DNA from: an uncultured Allobosea sp.
Lineage (GTDB): Bacteria; Pseudomonadota; Alphaproteobacteria; Rhizobiales; Beijerinckiaceae
Assembly (NCBI RefSeq): GCF_945957345.1
Contig: NZ_CAMFKW010000043.1
Location: 1 to 47,324, forward strand
DNA length: 47,324 nt
Direction: 5' to 3'
Both the position numbers and the translations under genes were made by a program. The notes beneath the pieces were generated by a model. The model saw nothing but the letters and a program-made list of their open reading frames with translations, did no database searches and had not been told where the DNA came from. Numbering within the stretch: position 1 is the first letter of the stretch; each line of letters begins with the position of its first letter. Below, one piece after another: positions 8,700 to 17,886 of the stretch.

Positions 8700-9650
8700 A
8701 TGAACCTTCACCTGTTGTCCCTGCTGGGCGGACGGCTGCTCGTCGCACTGCTGACGCTGCTGATCGTCTCCTTCGTGGTGTTCTGCGCCACCCAGATCCT
8801 GCCCGGCGACGTGGCAGAGGTGCTGCTCGGCCAGGCGGCGACGCCTGAGGCCGTGGCGGGCTTGCGCGCGGCGATGCACCTGAACGACCCGGCTATCCTG
8901 CGCTACTTCCGCTGGCTCGGCGGGATGCTGACAGGCGATTTCGGCATCTCCTACGCCAATAACCGACCGATCGCGGAGCTGGTCGCGGGGCGCCTGGGCA
9001 ATTCGCTCCAGCTCGCGGCGGCGACAGCGCTGTTTTCGGTTCCGATCGCGCTCGCGCTCGGCATCACCTCCGCCATGCTGCGCGGCTCGGTTTACGACCG
9101 CTCGGTCACGATGGCGACGATCATGGTGATCTCGGTGCCGGAATTCATGATCGCGACCGCCGGAGTGCTGATCTTCGCGGTCTGGCTGAAATGGCTGCCG
9201 GCGCTGTCCTTCGCGCGGGACGTCCACTCCTTCGGCGAGATGCTGCGCATCTATGCGATGCCGGTCTTCACGCTGAGCTTCGTGATCTCGGCCCAGATGA
9301 TCCGCATGTCGCGCGCCGCCGTTGTCGAGGCACTGAACACGCCCTATGTCGAAATGGCTCAGCTCAAGGGCGCCTCTCGCCCGCGGGTCGTGCTGCGCCA
9401 TGCGCTGCCCAATGCGCTCGGCCCCATCGTCAACGCCGTAGCGCTGTCGCTTTCCTATCTGCTCGGCGGCGTCATCATCGTCGAGACGATCTTCAACTAT
9501 CCCGGCATCGCCAAGCTGATGGTCGACGCCGTTTCGACGCGAGACCTGCCGCTCATCCAGAGCTGCGCGATGATCTTCTGCGCCGTCTACCTGCTCCTGA
9601 TCACGACGGCGGATGTCATCGCCATCCTGTCGAACCCGAAATTGCGCTGA
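8700..9650 (+). CDS. ABC transporter permease, DppB type
   Basis: 316-residue inner-membrane permease of the peptide/opine importer family. The first membrane helix is LLVALLTLLIVSFVVFCATQ, then the ILPGD periplasmic motif typical of DppB, and about six helices in all. The coupling (EAA) loop that contacts the ATPase is EMAQLKGASRPRVVLRHALP. The ATG at 8700 has GGGAGC five bases upstream; a GTG at 8679 is a less likely start. The next permease begins three bases after the stop. The partner is the DppC-type protein and the fused ATPase. Confidence 0.92.
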   Translation: MNLHLLSLLGGRLLVALLTLLIVSFVVFCATQILPGDVAEVLLGQAATPEAVAGLRAAMHLNDPAILRYFRWLGGMLTGDFGISYANNRPIAELVAGRLGNSLQLAAATALFSVPIALALGITSAMLRGSVYDRSVTMATIMVISVPEFMIATAGVLIFAVWLKWLPALSFARDVHSFGEMLRIYAMPVFTLSFVISAQMIRMSRAAVVEALNTPYVEMAQLKGASRPRVVLRHALPNALGPIVNAVALSLSYLLGGVIIVETIFNYPGIAKLMVDAVSTRDLPLIQSCAMIFCAVYLLLITTADVIAILSNPKLR

Positions 9651-9653
9651 CCC

Positions 9654-10511
9654 ATGGCCATCGACGCAGCCAACACGACAGCCGCCAGCCCGCGCCGCGC
9701 GGGGTATCGGTTCAACCTCACGGGCTGGATCAGCCTTATCGTCATCCTCGCCTGGGCGGCGGTCGCGATCCTCGCGCCCTATGTCACGCCCCACGGCATC
9801 AGCGACATCGTCGACACCGACTATTTCGGCCCGATGAGCCTGCAGTTTCCGCTCGGGACGGACTATCTCGGGCGCGACATGCTCTCGCGTATCCTCTTCG
9901 GCGCGCGCTACACGGTCGGCATCTCGCTGGCGGCAACGCTGATCGCCTGCACCATCGGCGTCACGCTCGGCATGGCGGCGGCCGTGACCGGCGGCTGGTT
10001 CGATACGGCGTTGAGCCGCTTCGTCGATGCCCTGAGCTCTATCCCCAGCAAGCTGTTTGCGCTCGTTGCCGTCGCCGGCGTCGGCTCGTCGATCCCCGTG
10101 CTGATGCTGATCCTCGGCATCATCTACACGCCCGGTTCCTATCGCTTCGCCCGGGCGCTGGCCGTCAACGTCAACACCGCGGATTTCGTCACCGTGGCGC
10201 GCATTCGCGGCGAGAAACTGAGCTACCTGATCCGCGCCGAGATCCTGCCCAACATCATCGGGCCCGTGCTGGCCGATGTGGGCCTGCGCTTCGTCTTCAT
10301 CGTGCTGCTCCTGTCCGGCCTGTCCTTCCTCGGCCTCGGCGTGCAGCCGCCGGAGGCGGATTGGGGCTCGCTGGTGCGCGAGAATATCGGCGGCCTGCCC
10401 TTCGGCGCGCCGGCCGTGATGGCGCCCTCCTTCGCCATCGCCAGCCTGACGATCGCGGTGAACATGCTGATCGACAACCTGCCGCAGAAAATCCGCGACC
10501 GGAGCGAATGA
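9654..10511 (+). CDS. ABC transporter permease, DppC type
   Basis: 285-residue inner-membrane permease, second of the pair. It has an N-terminal hydrophobic helix, the LGTDYLGRDMLSRILFGAR block diagnostic of DppC/OppC, and a coupling loop VARIRGEKLSYLIRAEILP. The stop overlaps the ATPase start by four bases (ATGA), indicating translational coupling. Confidence 0.93.
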   Translation: MAIDAANTTAASPRRAGYRFNLTGWISLIVILAWAAVAILAPYVTPHGISDIVDTDYFGPMSLQFPLGTDYLGRDMLSRILFGARYTVGISLAATLIACTIGVTLGMAAAVTGGWFDTALSRFVDALSSIPSKLFALVAVAGVGSSIPVLMLILGIIYTPGSYRFARALAVNVNTADFVTVARIRGEKLSYLIRAEILPNIIGPVLADVGLRFVFIVLLLSGLSFLGLGVQPPEADWGSLVRENIGGLPFGAPAVMAPSFAIASLTIAVNMLIDNLPQKIRDRSE

Positions 10512-12178
10512 TGGGCTCTCTCGTCGAAATCCGGGACCTCAAGGTCGAGGCGACCACCGATGCCGGCCGGCGCGTCGAGATCATCAAGGGCGTGAGCTTC
10601 GAGATCGCGCCGGGCGAGATCGTCGCGCTGATCGGTGAGAGCGGCTCGGGCAAGACCACGATCGCGCTGACCCTGCTCGGCTACACCCGCGCGGGCTGCC
10701 GCATCACCGGCGGAAACGTGCGCGTCGACGGCCGCGACATGGCCGCACTGTCCGAGAAGGAGCGGGCCAAGGTCCGTGGCGTCGCAGTGTCCTACGTGCC
10801 GCAAAGCGCGGCCGCCGCCTTCAACCCGGCGCAGCGCATCATGGACCAGGTGATCGAGATCACCCGCATCCATGAATTGATGCCGCGTGCCGAGGCCGAG
10901 GCCAAGGCGGTGGATCTTTTCCGTGCGCTCTCCCTGCCCTCGCCCGAGACGATCGGCGGGCGCTATCCGCACCAGGTTTCCGGCGGCCAGCTCCAACGCC
11001 TTTCGGCGGCCATGGCCCTGATCGGCGACCCGAAGGTGGTGATCTTCGACGAGCCAACGACGGCCCTCGACGTCACCACGCAGATCGAGGTCCTGCGCGC
11101 CTTCAAATCCGTGATGCGCCAGAGCCGGATGGCCGGCGTCTATGTCTCGCACGATCTGGCCGTCGTCGCGCAGATCGCCGACCGCATCGTCGTCCTGAAG
11201 GGCGGGGTCATCCAGGAAATCGGTGCGACCGCGCAGATCCTGTCGGCGCCGACACACCCCTATACCCAGGAACTGCTCGCTGCCTTCGCCCCTCCCGGGC
11301 GCGCGCCCGCACAGGTGGCGAGCCCGGAAGGCACGACTCCTCGCCCCGTGCTGGAGCTCGACTCGGTCAGTGCCGGCTACGGCAAGCTGCAGGCGGACGG
11401 GACCCCGCTGATCCTGGCTGTCGACAAGGTCGGCTTCAAGCTGGAGCGTGGCCGCAATCTCGGCATCATCGGCGAATCCGGCTGCGGAAAATCGACGCTC
11501 GCGCGCTGCATCGCCGGCATCATCCCGCCCACCTCGGGCACGATCGCCTTCAACGGCAAGCCGATGGCACCCCGCGCGCAGGACCGCAGCGCCGATGAAT
11601 TGCGCAAGCTGCAGATCGTCTTCCAGTCGGCCGATACCGCGCTCAACCCGGCCAAGTCGATCGAAGACATCCTGGGCCGGCCTCTCACCTTCTATCATGA
11701 CCTGCGCGGCGCCGCCCGCGACACACGCATCGACCGGCTCCTCGAGCTCGTACACCTGCCTCGCGCCCTGAAGCACCGGCTGCCGAGCGAATTGTCGGGC
11801 GGGCAGAAGCAGCGCGTGAACCTGGCACGCGCGCTCGCCGCCGATCCCGAACTCATCCTGTGCGACGAGATCACCTCCGCGCTCGACACCGTGGTGGCGG
11901 CGGCAATCATCGAATTGCTCAAGGACCTGCAGCGCGAGCTCGGCCTGTCCTATCTCTTCATCAGCCACGACCTGACGACGGTACAGGCGATCTGCGACGA
12001 GGTCGCGGTCATGTATCGCGGCGTGAAGGTCGAGCAGTTGCCGGCCGATCAGGTCGGCAAAGCAGGCGGCCACCCCTATGCGCGGCTGCTAATGTCCTCG
12101 GTGCCGAAGCTCGACCCGAGCTGGCTCGACAAGCTCGAACGCGACCCGGAACTCGTCGCCGCCTTCGCGAAACGCTGA
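10508..12178 (+). CDS. fused double ABC ATPase (DppD-DppF type)
   Basis: 556-residue cytoplasmic protein made of two complete ABC ATPase domains. The N-terminal half has Walker A GESGSGKTT, signature VSGGQLQR and Walker B VIFDEPTTALD. The C-terminal half has Walker A GESGCGKST, signature LSGGQKQR and Walker B LILCDEITSALD, where the usual Pro after DE is Ile. It replaces the separate DppD and DppF of enteric bacteria and energises the two permeases. The start is the ATG at 10508 (or the adjacent ATG at 10511), overlapping the permease stop; the long open frame upstream is antisense shadow. It converges with the Lrp-type gene with only three bases between the stops. Confidence 0.93.
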   Translation: MMGSLVEIRDLKVEATTDAGRRVEIIKGVSFEIAPGEIVALIGESGSGKTTIALTLLGYTRAGCRITGGNVRVDGRDMAALSEKERAKVRGVAVSYVPQSAAAAFNPAQRIMDQVIEITRIHELMPRAEAEAKAVDLFRALSLPSPETIGGRYPHQVSGGQLQRLSAAMALIGDPKVVIFDEPTTALDVTTQIEVLRAFKSVMRQSRMAGVYVSHDLAVVAQIADRIVVLKGGVIQEIGATAQILSAPTHPYTQELLAAFAPPGRAPAQVASPEGTTPRPVLELDSVSAGYGKLQADGTPLILAVDKVGFKLERGRNLGIIGESGCGKSTLARCIAGIIPPTSGTIAFNGKPMAPRAQDRSADELRKLQIVFQSADTALNPAKSIEDILGRPLTFYHDLRGAARDTRIDRLLELVHLPRALKHRLPSELSGGQKQRVNLARALAADPELILCDEITSALDTVVAAAIIELLKDLQRELGLSYLFISHDLTTVQAICDEVAVMYRGVKVEQLPADQVGKAGGHPYARLLMSSVPKLDPSWLDKLERDPELVAAFAKR

Positions 12179-12181
12179 AAC

Positions 12182-12670
12182 TCAGTTCGTCGCCGTGACC
12201 GGAAACAGGCTGGTCAGCGGCATATGCGGTTTCACGATCGGCGATTTCAGCACGACGAAGCTGAAATACTTGTCGATGCCGATATCGAGGTCGATCAGCC
12301 GCTCCATCAGCGTCTGGTACTCGATAATGCCGCTGGTCACGAACTTGACGAGATAATCGTAGCCGCCCGAGACCAGATGGCACTCGATCACCTGGTCGAG
12401 TTTTTCGATGGCGGCGAGGAAGCGTGCGAAATCGATCTGCCGGTGGTTCTTCAGCGTCACTTCGGTGAAGACCGTCAGAGTCTGGCCGAGCTTTCCGATA
12501 TTGATGCGGGCGGAATAGCCGGTGATGTAGCCGTCCTGCTGCAGCTTCTTGACCCGCATCAGGCAGGGGCTCGGCGACAGATTCACCAGCTCGGCCAGCT
12601 CGACATTGGTGATCCGGCCATTCTTCTGCAGTTCGTAGAGAATCTTGATGTCGATCTGATCAAGCTTCAT
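12182..12670 (-). CDS. Lrp/AsnC-family transcriptional regulator
   Basis: 162-residue DNA-binding regulator. The N-terminal helix-turn-helix (about residues 1-50) is shown by LDQIDIKILYELQKNGRI and the recognition region NLSPSPCLMRVKKLQQDGYI. The RAM/AsnC ligand domain follows, with VIECHLVSGGYDYLVKF and the C-terminal SFVVLKSPIV. A GAGGTGGGA ribosome site precedes the ATG at 12670. It is divergent from the DadA-like oxidase gene at 12884, so it probably responds to an amino acid and controls that gene, and perhaps the neighbouring transporter. Confidence 0.93.
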   Translation of the reverse strand: MKLDQIDIKILYELQKNGRITNVELAELVNLSPSPCLMRVKKLQQDGYITGYSARINIGKLGQTLTVFTEVTLKNHRQIDFARFLAAIEKLDQVIECHLVSGGYDYLVKFVTSGIIEYQTLMERLIDLDIGIDKYFSFVVLKSPIVKPHMPLTSLFPVTATN

Positions 12671-12697
12671 GGGTCCCACCTCGATCGACAGATGATT

Positions 12698-12716
12698 GCG
12701 CCGCGCGTCGCGGCGC
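12698..12716. promoter_or_regulatory. perfect palindrome in the Lrp / oxidase divergent region
   Basis: GCGCCGCG (12698-12705) and CGCGGCGC (12709-12716) are separated by three bases. The 19-base symmetry starts 28 bases upstream of the Lrp-type start codon. It could be an operator for autoregulation or a transcript hairpin. The rest of the 213-base divergent region must contain promoters for both genes; no clear -35/-10 pair was recognised. Confidence 0.35.
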
Positions 12717-12883
12717 TGCGACAGCAGATCATGCCGTGAACGCTTCGCAGTGTCTAACAGGCGCCGGGCGCAGGCGATGACAGAATTGGCCTGTCGAAAC
12801 CGAAGGAAATGCCGTGGCGATCCGATCTGCGGTGCACATGCCCGCCGGCAGGCAGATAGTCTCGCCTCCGCAAGGAGATCGTG

Positions 12884-14209
12884 ATGCCGGCGCCACTGTT
12901 CGAGATCGAGACCAGCCCCGCCCTGCCCGAGAGCGCCGATGTCGCGGTCATCGGTGGCGGCATCGTCGGCGTCTGCGCCGGGTACTATCTGGCGCGCCGC
13001 GGCCTGAAGGTCGCGCTTGTCGAGAAGGGCCGCATCGGTGCCGAGCAGTCGAGCCGCAACTGGGGCTGGTGCCGGCAGCAGAATCGCGATGCCCGCGAGC
13101 TGCCGATGGCAACGGAGAGCCTCACGCTTTGGGATCGCTTCGCCGAAGAGATCGGAGAAGATCTCGGCTTCCGTCGCTGCGGCCTGCTCTACCTCAGCGA
13201 CGACGACTCGCAGCTCGCCGGCTGGGCGAAATGGCGCGACTTCGCCATTGGCGAAGGCGTCGTCACCCATATGCTGTCCCCAGACGAAGCGTCGGCGCGA
13301 GGCAGCGCGACCGGCAAAAGCTGGAAAGGCGGCGTGTTCTCGCCGACGGACGGCACGGCCGATCCCGCCCGCGCCGCGCCGGTGATCGCGCGCGGCATCC
13401 TCAAGGCCGGCGGCAGCGTGCACCAGTTCTGCGCCGCGCGCGGCCTCGAGACGATGGGCGGGCGTGTCTCGGCCGTCGTGACCGAGAAGGGCACCATCCG
13501 CACCAAGACGGTCGTCCACGCAGGCGGCGCCTGGGCCTCCTCCTTCCTCAATCAATACGGCATCCGTTTCCCGCAATCCTCTGTCCGGTCGTCGATTCTC
13601 TCGGTCGGGCCGGGCGCTGCCGGCCTGCCGGAGGCGCTGCATACGGCCGCAGTCTCGGTCACCCGCCGCGGCGACGGCGGCTATACGCTGGCGATCAGCG
13701 GCGGGGCCCGCGTCGACCCCACGCCGCAGCAACTGCGCTTCGCCCGCCAGTTCGTGCCGATGTTCCTGCGGCGCTGGCGCAGCCTTGCGATCGGCGGGCT
13801 CGAAGGCTGGAAATCCGGCCACGAGACGCTCGGCCGCTGGAAGCTCGACGCGCCCACGCCGATGGAGGCCAGGCGCATCCTCGACCCGACGCCCGACCCG
13901 CGCCAGATCGCCGAGACCCATGCGCGCGCGCAGGCCCTGCTGCCGGCCCTCAAATCCGTGCCGGTCGCGGCGCGCTGGGCTGGCTATATCGACTCGACGC
14001 CGGACGGCGTGCCCGCCATCGGCGAGCTTGCCGGCCTGCCCGGCTTCATCGTCGCCGCCGGGTTCAGCGGCCATGGCTTCGGCATCGGTCCCGGCGCCGG
14101 CCACATGATCGCGGATATCGTCACGGGCGCGAAGCCGATCCTCGACCCCCGGCCCTATCGACCTGAGCGACTGGAGGGCTCCGCCTTCGGCAAGGTGGCC
14201 GAGTTCTAG
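12884..14209 (+). CDS. FAD-dependent oxidoreductase, DadA/DAO type
   Basis: 441-residue DAO-superfamily flavoenzyme. The FAD-binding motif is VAVIGGGIVGVCAGYYLA at about residues 20-38, followed by ALVEKGRIGAEQSSRNWGWCRQQ. The C-terminal second flavin contact is VAAGFSGHGFGIGPGAGH. This pattern (SSRNWGW and GHGFGIGPG) is typical of D-amino-acid or N-substituted amino-acid dehydrogenase-like proteins. The ATG at 12884 sits six bases after AAGGAG; a GTG three bases earlier is possible. It is divergent from the Lrp regulator and 145 bases before an amino-acid ABC importer, which may bring in its substrate. Confidence 0.87.
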   Translation: MPAPLFEIETSPALPESADVAVIGGGIVGVCAGYYLARRGLKVALVEKGRIGAEQSSRNWGWCRQQNRDARELPMATESLTLWDRFAEEIGEDLGFRRCGLLYLSDDDSQLAGWAKWRDFAIGEGVVTHMLSPDEASARGSATGKSWKGGVFSPTDGTADPARAAPVIARGILKAGGSVHQFCAARGLETMGGRVSAVVTEKGTIRTKTVVHAGGAWASSFLNQYGIRFPQSSVRSSILSVGPGAAGLPEALHTAAVSVTRRGDGGYTLAISGGARVDPTPQQLRFARQFVPMFLRRWRSLAIGGLEGWKSGHETLGRWKLDAPTPMEARRILDPTPDPRQIAETHARAQALLPALKSVPVAARWAGYIDSTPDGVPAIGELAGLPGFIVAAGFSGHGFGIGPGAGHMIADIVTGAKPILDPRPYRPERLEGSAFGKVAEF

Positions 14210-14354
14210 AAGCCACCCTGCCCCGCATCGGGCCGCATAAGTCCGTCTTATGGGTCCGTCACGAATTCGTCTTGTCGCTCGCTCCGACAGGTACGGATGC
14301 TGCATGGCCCGGCGTGGACGACCGGGTGACCACGAAGCAACACAGGGGAACGGG

Positions 14355-15101
14355 ATGATCGGGTTCAGAACAACGGTTGCCGCGCTCGGCATGATGGTCG
14401 CTGCTGCGACAGCCCAGGCGCAGACGGTCTACAAGGTCGGCTCTACGCCCACCGGCACACCCTTCACCTTCCTCGACGCGAAGACCAACACCATCCAGGG
14501 CATGATGGTCGATGTCATCGAGGAGATCGGCAAGGATGCCGGCTTCAAGGTCGAGATCCAGCCGATGCAGTTCTCGACGCTGATCGCGGCGCTCACCTCC
14601 GGCAAGATCGATATCATTTCCGCCGCCATGTACGGCTCCCCGGAGCGCGCCAAGGTCGTCGACTTCAGCCAGGACGTCTACGCCTATGGCGAGGGCCTGG
14701 TGGTCAAGTCCGACGACGCCAAGGACTATGTCGGCTTCGAGGATCTCAAGGGCAAGAAGGTCGGCGGCCAGATCGGCACACGCTATATCGACGCCCTCAA
14801 GGCATCCGGCGCACCGGCCGAGGTAAACGCCTATGACAGCCTGCCCGACATCCTGCGCGACGTCTCCAACGGCCGCCTGGACGCCGGCATCGGCGACTAC
14901 CCGATCCTGGCTTACAACCTCGCGCAGGGACGTTTCCCGCAACTGCGGCTGGTCAAGTCCTACAAGCCGTCCGTGCCGGGCCCGATCAACATCGCCGTCA
15001 AGCAGGGCAATGCCGAACTGCTGGCGAAGATCAACACCAGCCTCGCGAACATGAAGAAGGACGGCCGCTTCGACACGATCCTGAAGAAATGGGGTCTCTG
15101 A
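14355..15101 (+). CDS. polar amino-acid ABC transporter substrate-binding protein
   Basis: 248-residue family 3 periplasmic binding protein. The signal peptide spans about residues 1-22 (MIGFRTTVAALGMMVAAATA, cleavage near AQA). Family markers are GTPFTFLDAKTNTIQGMMVD, ALTSGKIDIISAAMYGSPER and GGQIGTRYIDALKASG. The ATG at 14355 follows AGGGGAACGGG; the frame is open upstream, but only this start gives a signal peptide at the N-terminus. First gene of a compact importer with one permease and one ATPase gene. Specificity for an amino acid or opine is inferred from the flanking oxidases. Confidence 0.92.
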   Translation: MIGFRTTVAALGMMVAAATAQAQTVYKVGSTPTGTPFTFLDAKTNTIQGMMVDVIEEIGKDAGFKVEIQPMQFSTLIAALTSGKIDIISAAMYGSPERAKVVDFSQDVYAYGEGLVVKSDDAKDYVGFEDLKGKKVGGQIGTRYIDALKASGAPAEVNAYDSLPDILRDVSNGRLDAGIGDYPILAYNLAQGRFPQLRLVKSYKPSVPGPINIAVKQGNAELLAKINTSLANMKKDGRFDTILKKWGL

Positions 15102-15122
15102 GCGCGCGCCATTTCCTCAGCC

Positions 15123-15779
15123 ATGACGCATTTTCTCAGCCAGGTTCCGACGTACCTGCCGATCCTGATGCAGGGCGTCTACCTCACTCTGCTGGTCACG
15201 CTCGGCGCCTTCGTCCTCGCGACGGTACTGGGCCTGGTCTGGGCCTTCATGCGGGTGAGCGGCATCGCGCCGCTCGCCTGGACGGCGCGCACGATCATCG
15301 TGGTCGTGCGCGGCATCCCCGGCATCGTCACCCTGTTCTACATCTATTTCGTGCTGCCTGATCTGGGCCTGTCGCTCAGTGCCGTGCAGGCCGCCATCAT
15401 CGGCCTCGGCATCGCCTATTCGCCCTATATGGCGGAAGTCTTCCGGGCCGGCATCGAGGCGATCGACCGCGGGCAGACGGAAGCCGCGCTCTCGATCGGC
15501 ATGGGCTGGGACCTGCTGATGCGGCGTGTCGTGCTGCCCCAGGCGATCCGCGTGGCGCTGCCGCCTTATGGCAGCACGATGGTCATGCTGCTCAAGGATT
15601 CCTCTCTCGCCTCGACGATCACGGTCGCTGAGCTGTCGCTGCAGGGCAAGCTGCTGGCGTCCTCGACCTTCGAGAACACCACGATCTTCACGCTCGTTGC
15701 ATTGATCTACCTCGCCATGAGCCTGCCGCTCACGGCCTTCAACGCCTGGCTCGAACGCCGCATGAGGCAGGCCCGATGA
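15123..15779 (+). CDS. polar amino-acid ABC transporter permease
   Basis: 218-residue inner-membrane permease of the HisM/GlnP class. Hydrophobic segments include [20 protein letters not shown] and the last helix [18 protein letters not shown]. The [16 protein letters not shown] block and the coupling loop [20 protein letters not shown] are standard. It is the only permease gene in the operon, so it probably forms a homodimer. The stop overlaps the ATPase start by four bases (ATGA). Confidence 0.93.
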   Translation: MTHFLSQVPTYLPILMQGVYLTLLVTLGAFVLATVLGLVWAFMRVSGIAPLAWTARTIIVVVRGIPGIVTLFYIYFVLPDLGLSLSAVQAAIIGLGIAYSPYMAEVFRAGIEAIDRGQTEAALSIGMGWDLLMRRVVLPQAIRVALPPYGSTMVMLLKDSSLASTITVAELSLQGKLLASSTFENTTIFTLVALIYLAMSLPLTAFNAWLERRMRQAR

Positions 15780-16510
15780 GCATCATCGAACTGCGCAACA
15801 TCAGAAAGTCGTTCGGCACGGTCGAGGTCATCCACGACGTCTCCTTCTCGGTCGAGAAGGGCGAGGTGGTCTGCATCATCGGGCCGTCCGGCTCGGGCAA
15901 GTCGACGCTCCTGCGCTGTATCAACGGGCTGGAGACCTACCAGGGTGGCGAGATCACGGTGCATGGCGAGCGCGTCGACACGGGCTCGTCGCGCATCCGG
16001 CAGGTGCGGGCACGCGTCGCCATGGTCTTCCAGCGCTTCAACCTGTTCCCCCACCGGACGGCGCTCGAAAACGTCGCGGAAGGCCCGATCTTCGTGAAGA
16101 AGGAGCCGCGCGAGGAGGTTCTGGCGCGCTCGCGCGAGTTGCTCACGCGGGTCGGGCTCGGCGCCAAGATCGATGCCTACCCGGCCCAGCTCTCCGGCGG
16201 CCAGCAGCAGCGCGTCGCGATCGCACGCGCGCTCGGCATGAAGCCCGACGCGATCCTGTTCGACGAGCCGACCTCGGCGCTCGATCCGGAACTGGTCGGC
16301 GAGGTCCTCGCCGTCATGCGATCTCTCGCCGACGAGGGCATGACGATGGTGGTCGTCACCCATGAGATGGGCTTCGCCCGCGAGGTCGCGGACCGCGTGC
16401 TGTTCCTCGATGGCGGCGTTCTGGTCGAGCAAGGCCCGCCCGACGAAGTGCTGAGCCGGCCACAGCATCCGCGCACGCAGGATTTCCTGCGGCGCATCCT
16501 GCCGTCCTGA
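15776..16510 (+). CDS. polar amino-acid ABC transporter ATP-binding protein
   Basis: 244-residue ABC ATPase of the GlnQ/HisP class. Walker A is GPSGSGKST, the Q-loop is [10 protein letters not shown], the signature is LSGGQQQR, Walker B is [13 protein letters not shown] and the switch histidine is in [10 protein letters not shown]. It starts inside the permease stop and is followed after 11 bases by an FAD oxidase gene, so importer and oxidase are probably one operon. Confidence 0.95.
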   Translation: MSIIELRNIRKSFGTVEVIHDVSFSVEKGEVVCIIGPSGSGKSTLLRCINGLETYQGGEITVHGERVDTGSSRIRQVRARVAMVFQRFNLFPHRTALENVAEGPIFVKKEPREEVLARSRELLTRVGLGAKIDAYPAQLSGGQQQRVAIARALGMKPDAILFDEPTSALDPELVGEVLAVMRSLADEGMTMVVVTHEMGFAREVADRVLFLDGGVLVEQGPPDEVLSRPQHPRTQDFLRRILPS

Positions 16511-16521
16511 GGGTTTCGCGC

Positions 16522-17832
16522 ATGGCACGCCTGTCCGGTCCGTTCTTCAGCGACGACGCGGTCGACACGCCCTATTGGTGGGATGCGGCGAGGCCTGTGC
16601 CACAGTCCCCAGCCGAACTGCCGGCGCAAAGCGAGGTCACCATCGTCGGCGCCGGCTTCACCGGGCTCAACGCCGCGCTGACCCTGGCGCGTGCCGGCAA
16701 GCAGGTGACCGTGCTGGACGCGCAAGCGCCCGGCTGGGGCGCCTCCTCCCGCAATGGCGGGATGCTCGGCCCCGGCTGGGCCACCTTCGACACCGCAATG
16801 GCCTACGGGCCGGACAAAGCACGCGCCATCGTCGCGGAAAGCTTTCTGGCCCTGCAGCACGTCAAGGATGTCGTGGCGCGCGAGGCCATCGCCTGCGATC
16901 TCGCGGTGGTCGGCTACTTCAGGGGCGCAATGACGCCGCGGCTCTACGAGGCGATGGGGCGCAATCTCGACCGCATTCGGCAGGTCATGCCCTGCGATGC
17001 CTATCTGGTGCCGCGTAGCGAACAGCAGGGCGAAATCGGCACCGAGCTTTATCATGGTGGCCTCGCCATGCCCGGTTATGCCGGCCTGCACCCGGCGCGC
17101 TATGTCGCCGGCCTCGCTGAAGCTGCGCGCCGGCTCGGCGTGCAGGTCGTCAGCGGCGCACGGGTCACAGCGATCTCGCGGCAGGCGGGTGGGTTCGATC
17201 TCTCGGTCGGCGAGCGAAAGATCGCAACAAAGCAGCTGCTCGTCGCGACCAACGGTTATACCGGTGCGCTCCTGCCCTTCCTGCAACGGCGGATCATTCC
17301 GATCCGCAGCGCGCTGATCGCGACCGGACAGCTCCCGGCCGAGGTTATGGATCGCCTTATGCCGAAGCGGCGCATGCTGGCCGGCAGCCAGCGCGTCGTG
17401 ACCTATTACCGTCCCTCCCCGGACGGGACGCGGGTTCTCTTCGGCGGTCGCGTCCTCAAGGTGAACGGCGAGAATGTCGCCCACGCCAATGCCGCGCATC
17501 TGCGGAAGCAAATGCTGCAGGTCTTCCCCGAGCTCGAACGGACGCCGATCACGCATTACTGGCACGGTCAGACCGGCTTCACCTTCGACAAGCTGCCGCA
17601 TCTCGGCGAGCAGGAGGGCGTCTTCTACGCCTGTGGCTACAACGGCACCGGCATCGCGCGGGCGAGCTGGTTCGGCCATAAGATCGCGCAACGCATGCTG
17701 GGCAGCACGGAGTGGCCCAGCGCCTATGCCGATCTGCCCTTCCGCAGCCGCCCGCTCTATTACGGCAAGCCCTGGTTCCTGCCGCTGGCCGTGCTCTTCT
17801 ACGAAATGCGGGATCGCTGGGACCAGCGATAG
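16522..17832 (+). CDS. FAD-dependent oxidoreductase, DAO type (PuuB/OrdL-like)
   Basis: 436-residue DAO-superfamily flavoenzyme. The nucleotide-binding motif is VTIVGAGFTGLNAALTLA at about residues 40-57, followed by the GASSRNGGMLGPGW block, and the C-terminal flavin contact is FYACGYNGTGIARASWFGH. It is more similar in motif layout to the protein at 1402-2679 than to the DadA-like proteins at 12884 and 24765. Eleven bases separate it from the importer ATPase gene, so the transported amino compound is a likely substrate. Confidence 0.86.
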   Translation: MARLSGPFFSDDAVDTPYWWDAARPVPQSPAELPAQSEVTIVGAGFTGLNAALTLARAGKQVTVLDAQAPGWGASSRNGGMLGPGWATFDTAMAYGPDKARAIVAESFLALQHVKDVVAREAIACDLAVVGYFRGAMTPRLYEAMGRNLDRIRQVMPCDAYLVPRSEQQGEIGTELYHGGLAMPGYAGLHPARYVAGLAEAARRLGVQVVSGARVTAISRQAGGFDLSVGERKIATKQLLVATNGYTGALLPFLQRRIIPIRSALIATGQLPAEVMDRLMPKRRMLAGSQRVVTYYRPSPDGTRVLFGGRVLKVNGENVAHANAAHLRKQMLQVFPELERTPITHYWHGQTGFTFDKLPHLGEQEGVFYACGYNGTGIARASWFGHKIAQRMLGSTEWPSAYADLPFRSRPLYYGKPWFLPLAVLFYEMRDRWDQR

Positions 17833-17886
17833 AGCGGGGAGATGCCCAGCGGCGCTTGAGGCTGGACATCCACGCTGGCGGCGGCG

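Noticed and set aside
7054..8748. 564-codon open frame antisense to the Dpp-type binding protein
   Set aside because: Long antisense frames are normal in GC-rich DNA; the translation is Arg/Asp/Val-rich without domains, and the sense strand encodes a clear family 5 protein.
9191..10507. Extension of the fused ATPase frame through the permease genes
   Set aside because: The extra 439 residues are Arg/His-rich and overlap two well-defined permeases; the ATPase starts at the ATGA overlap.
12671..14392. Extension of the Lrp-type frame to 736 codons
   Set aside because: The added part is antisense to the DadA-like oxidase; the Lrp family starts at the MKLDQ methionine with a good ribosome site.
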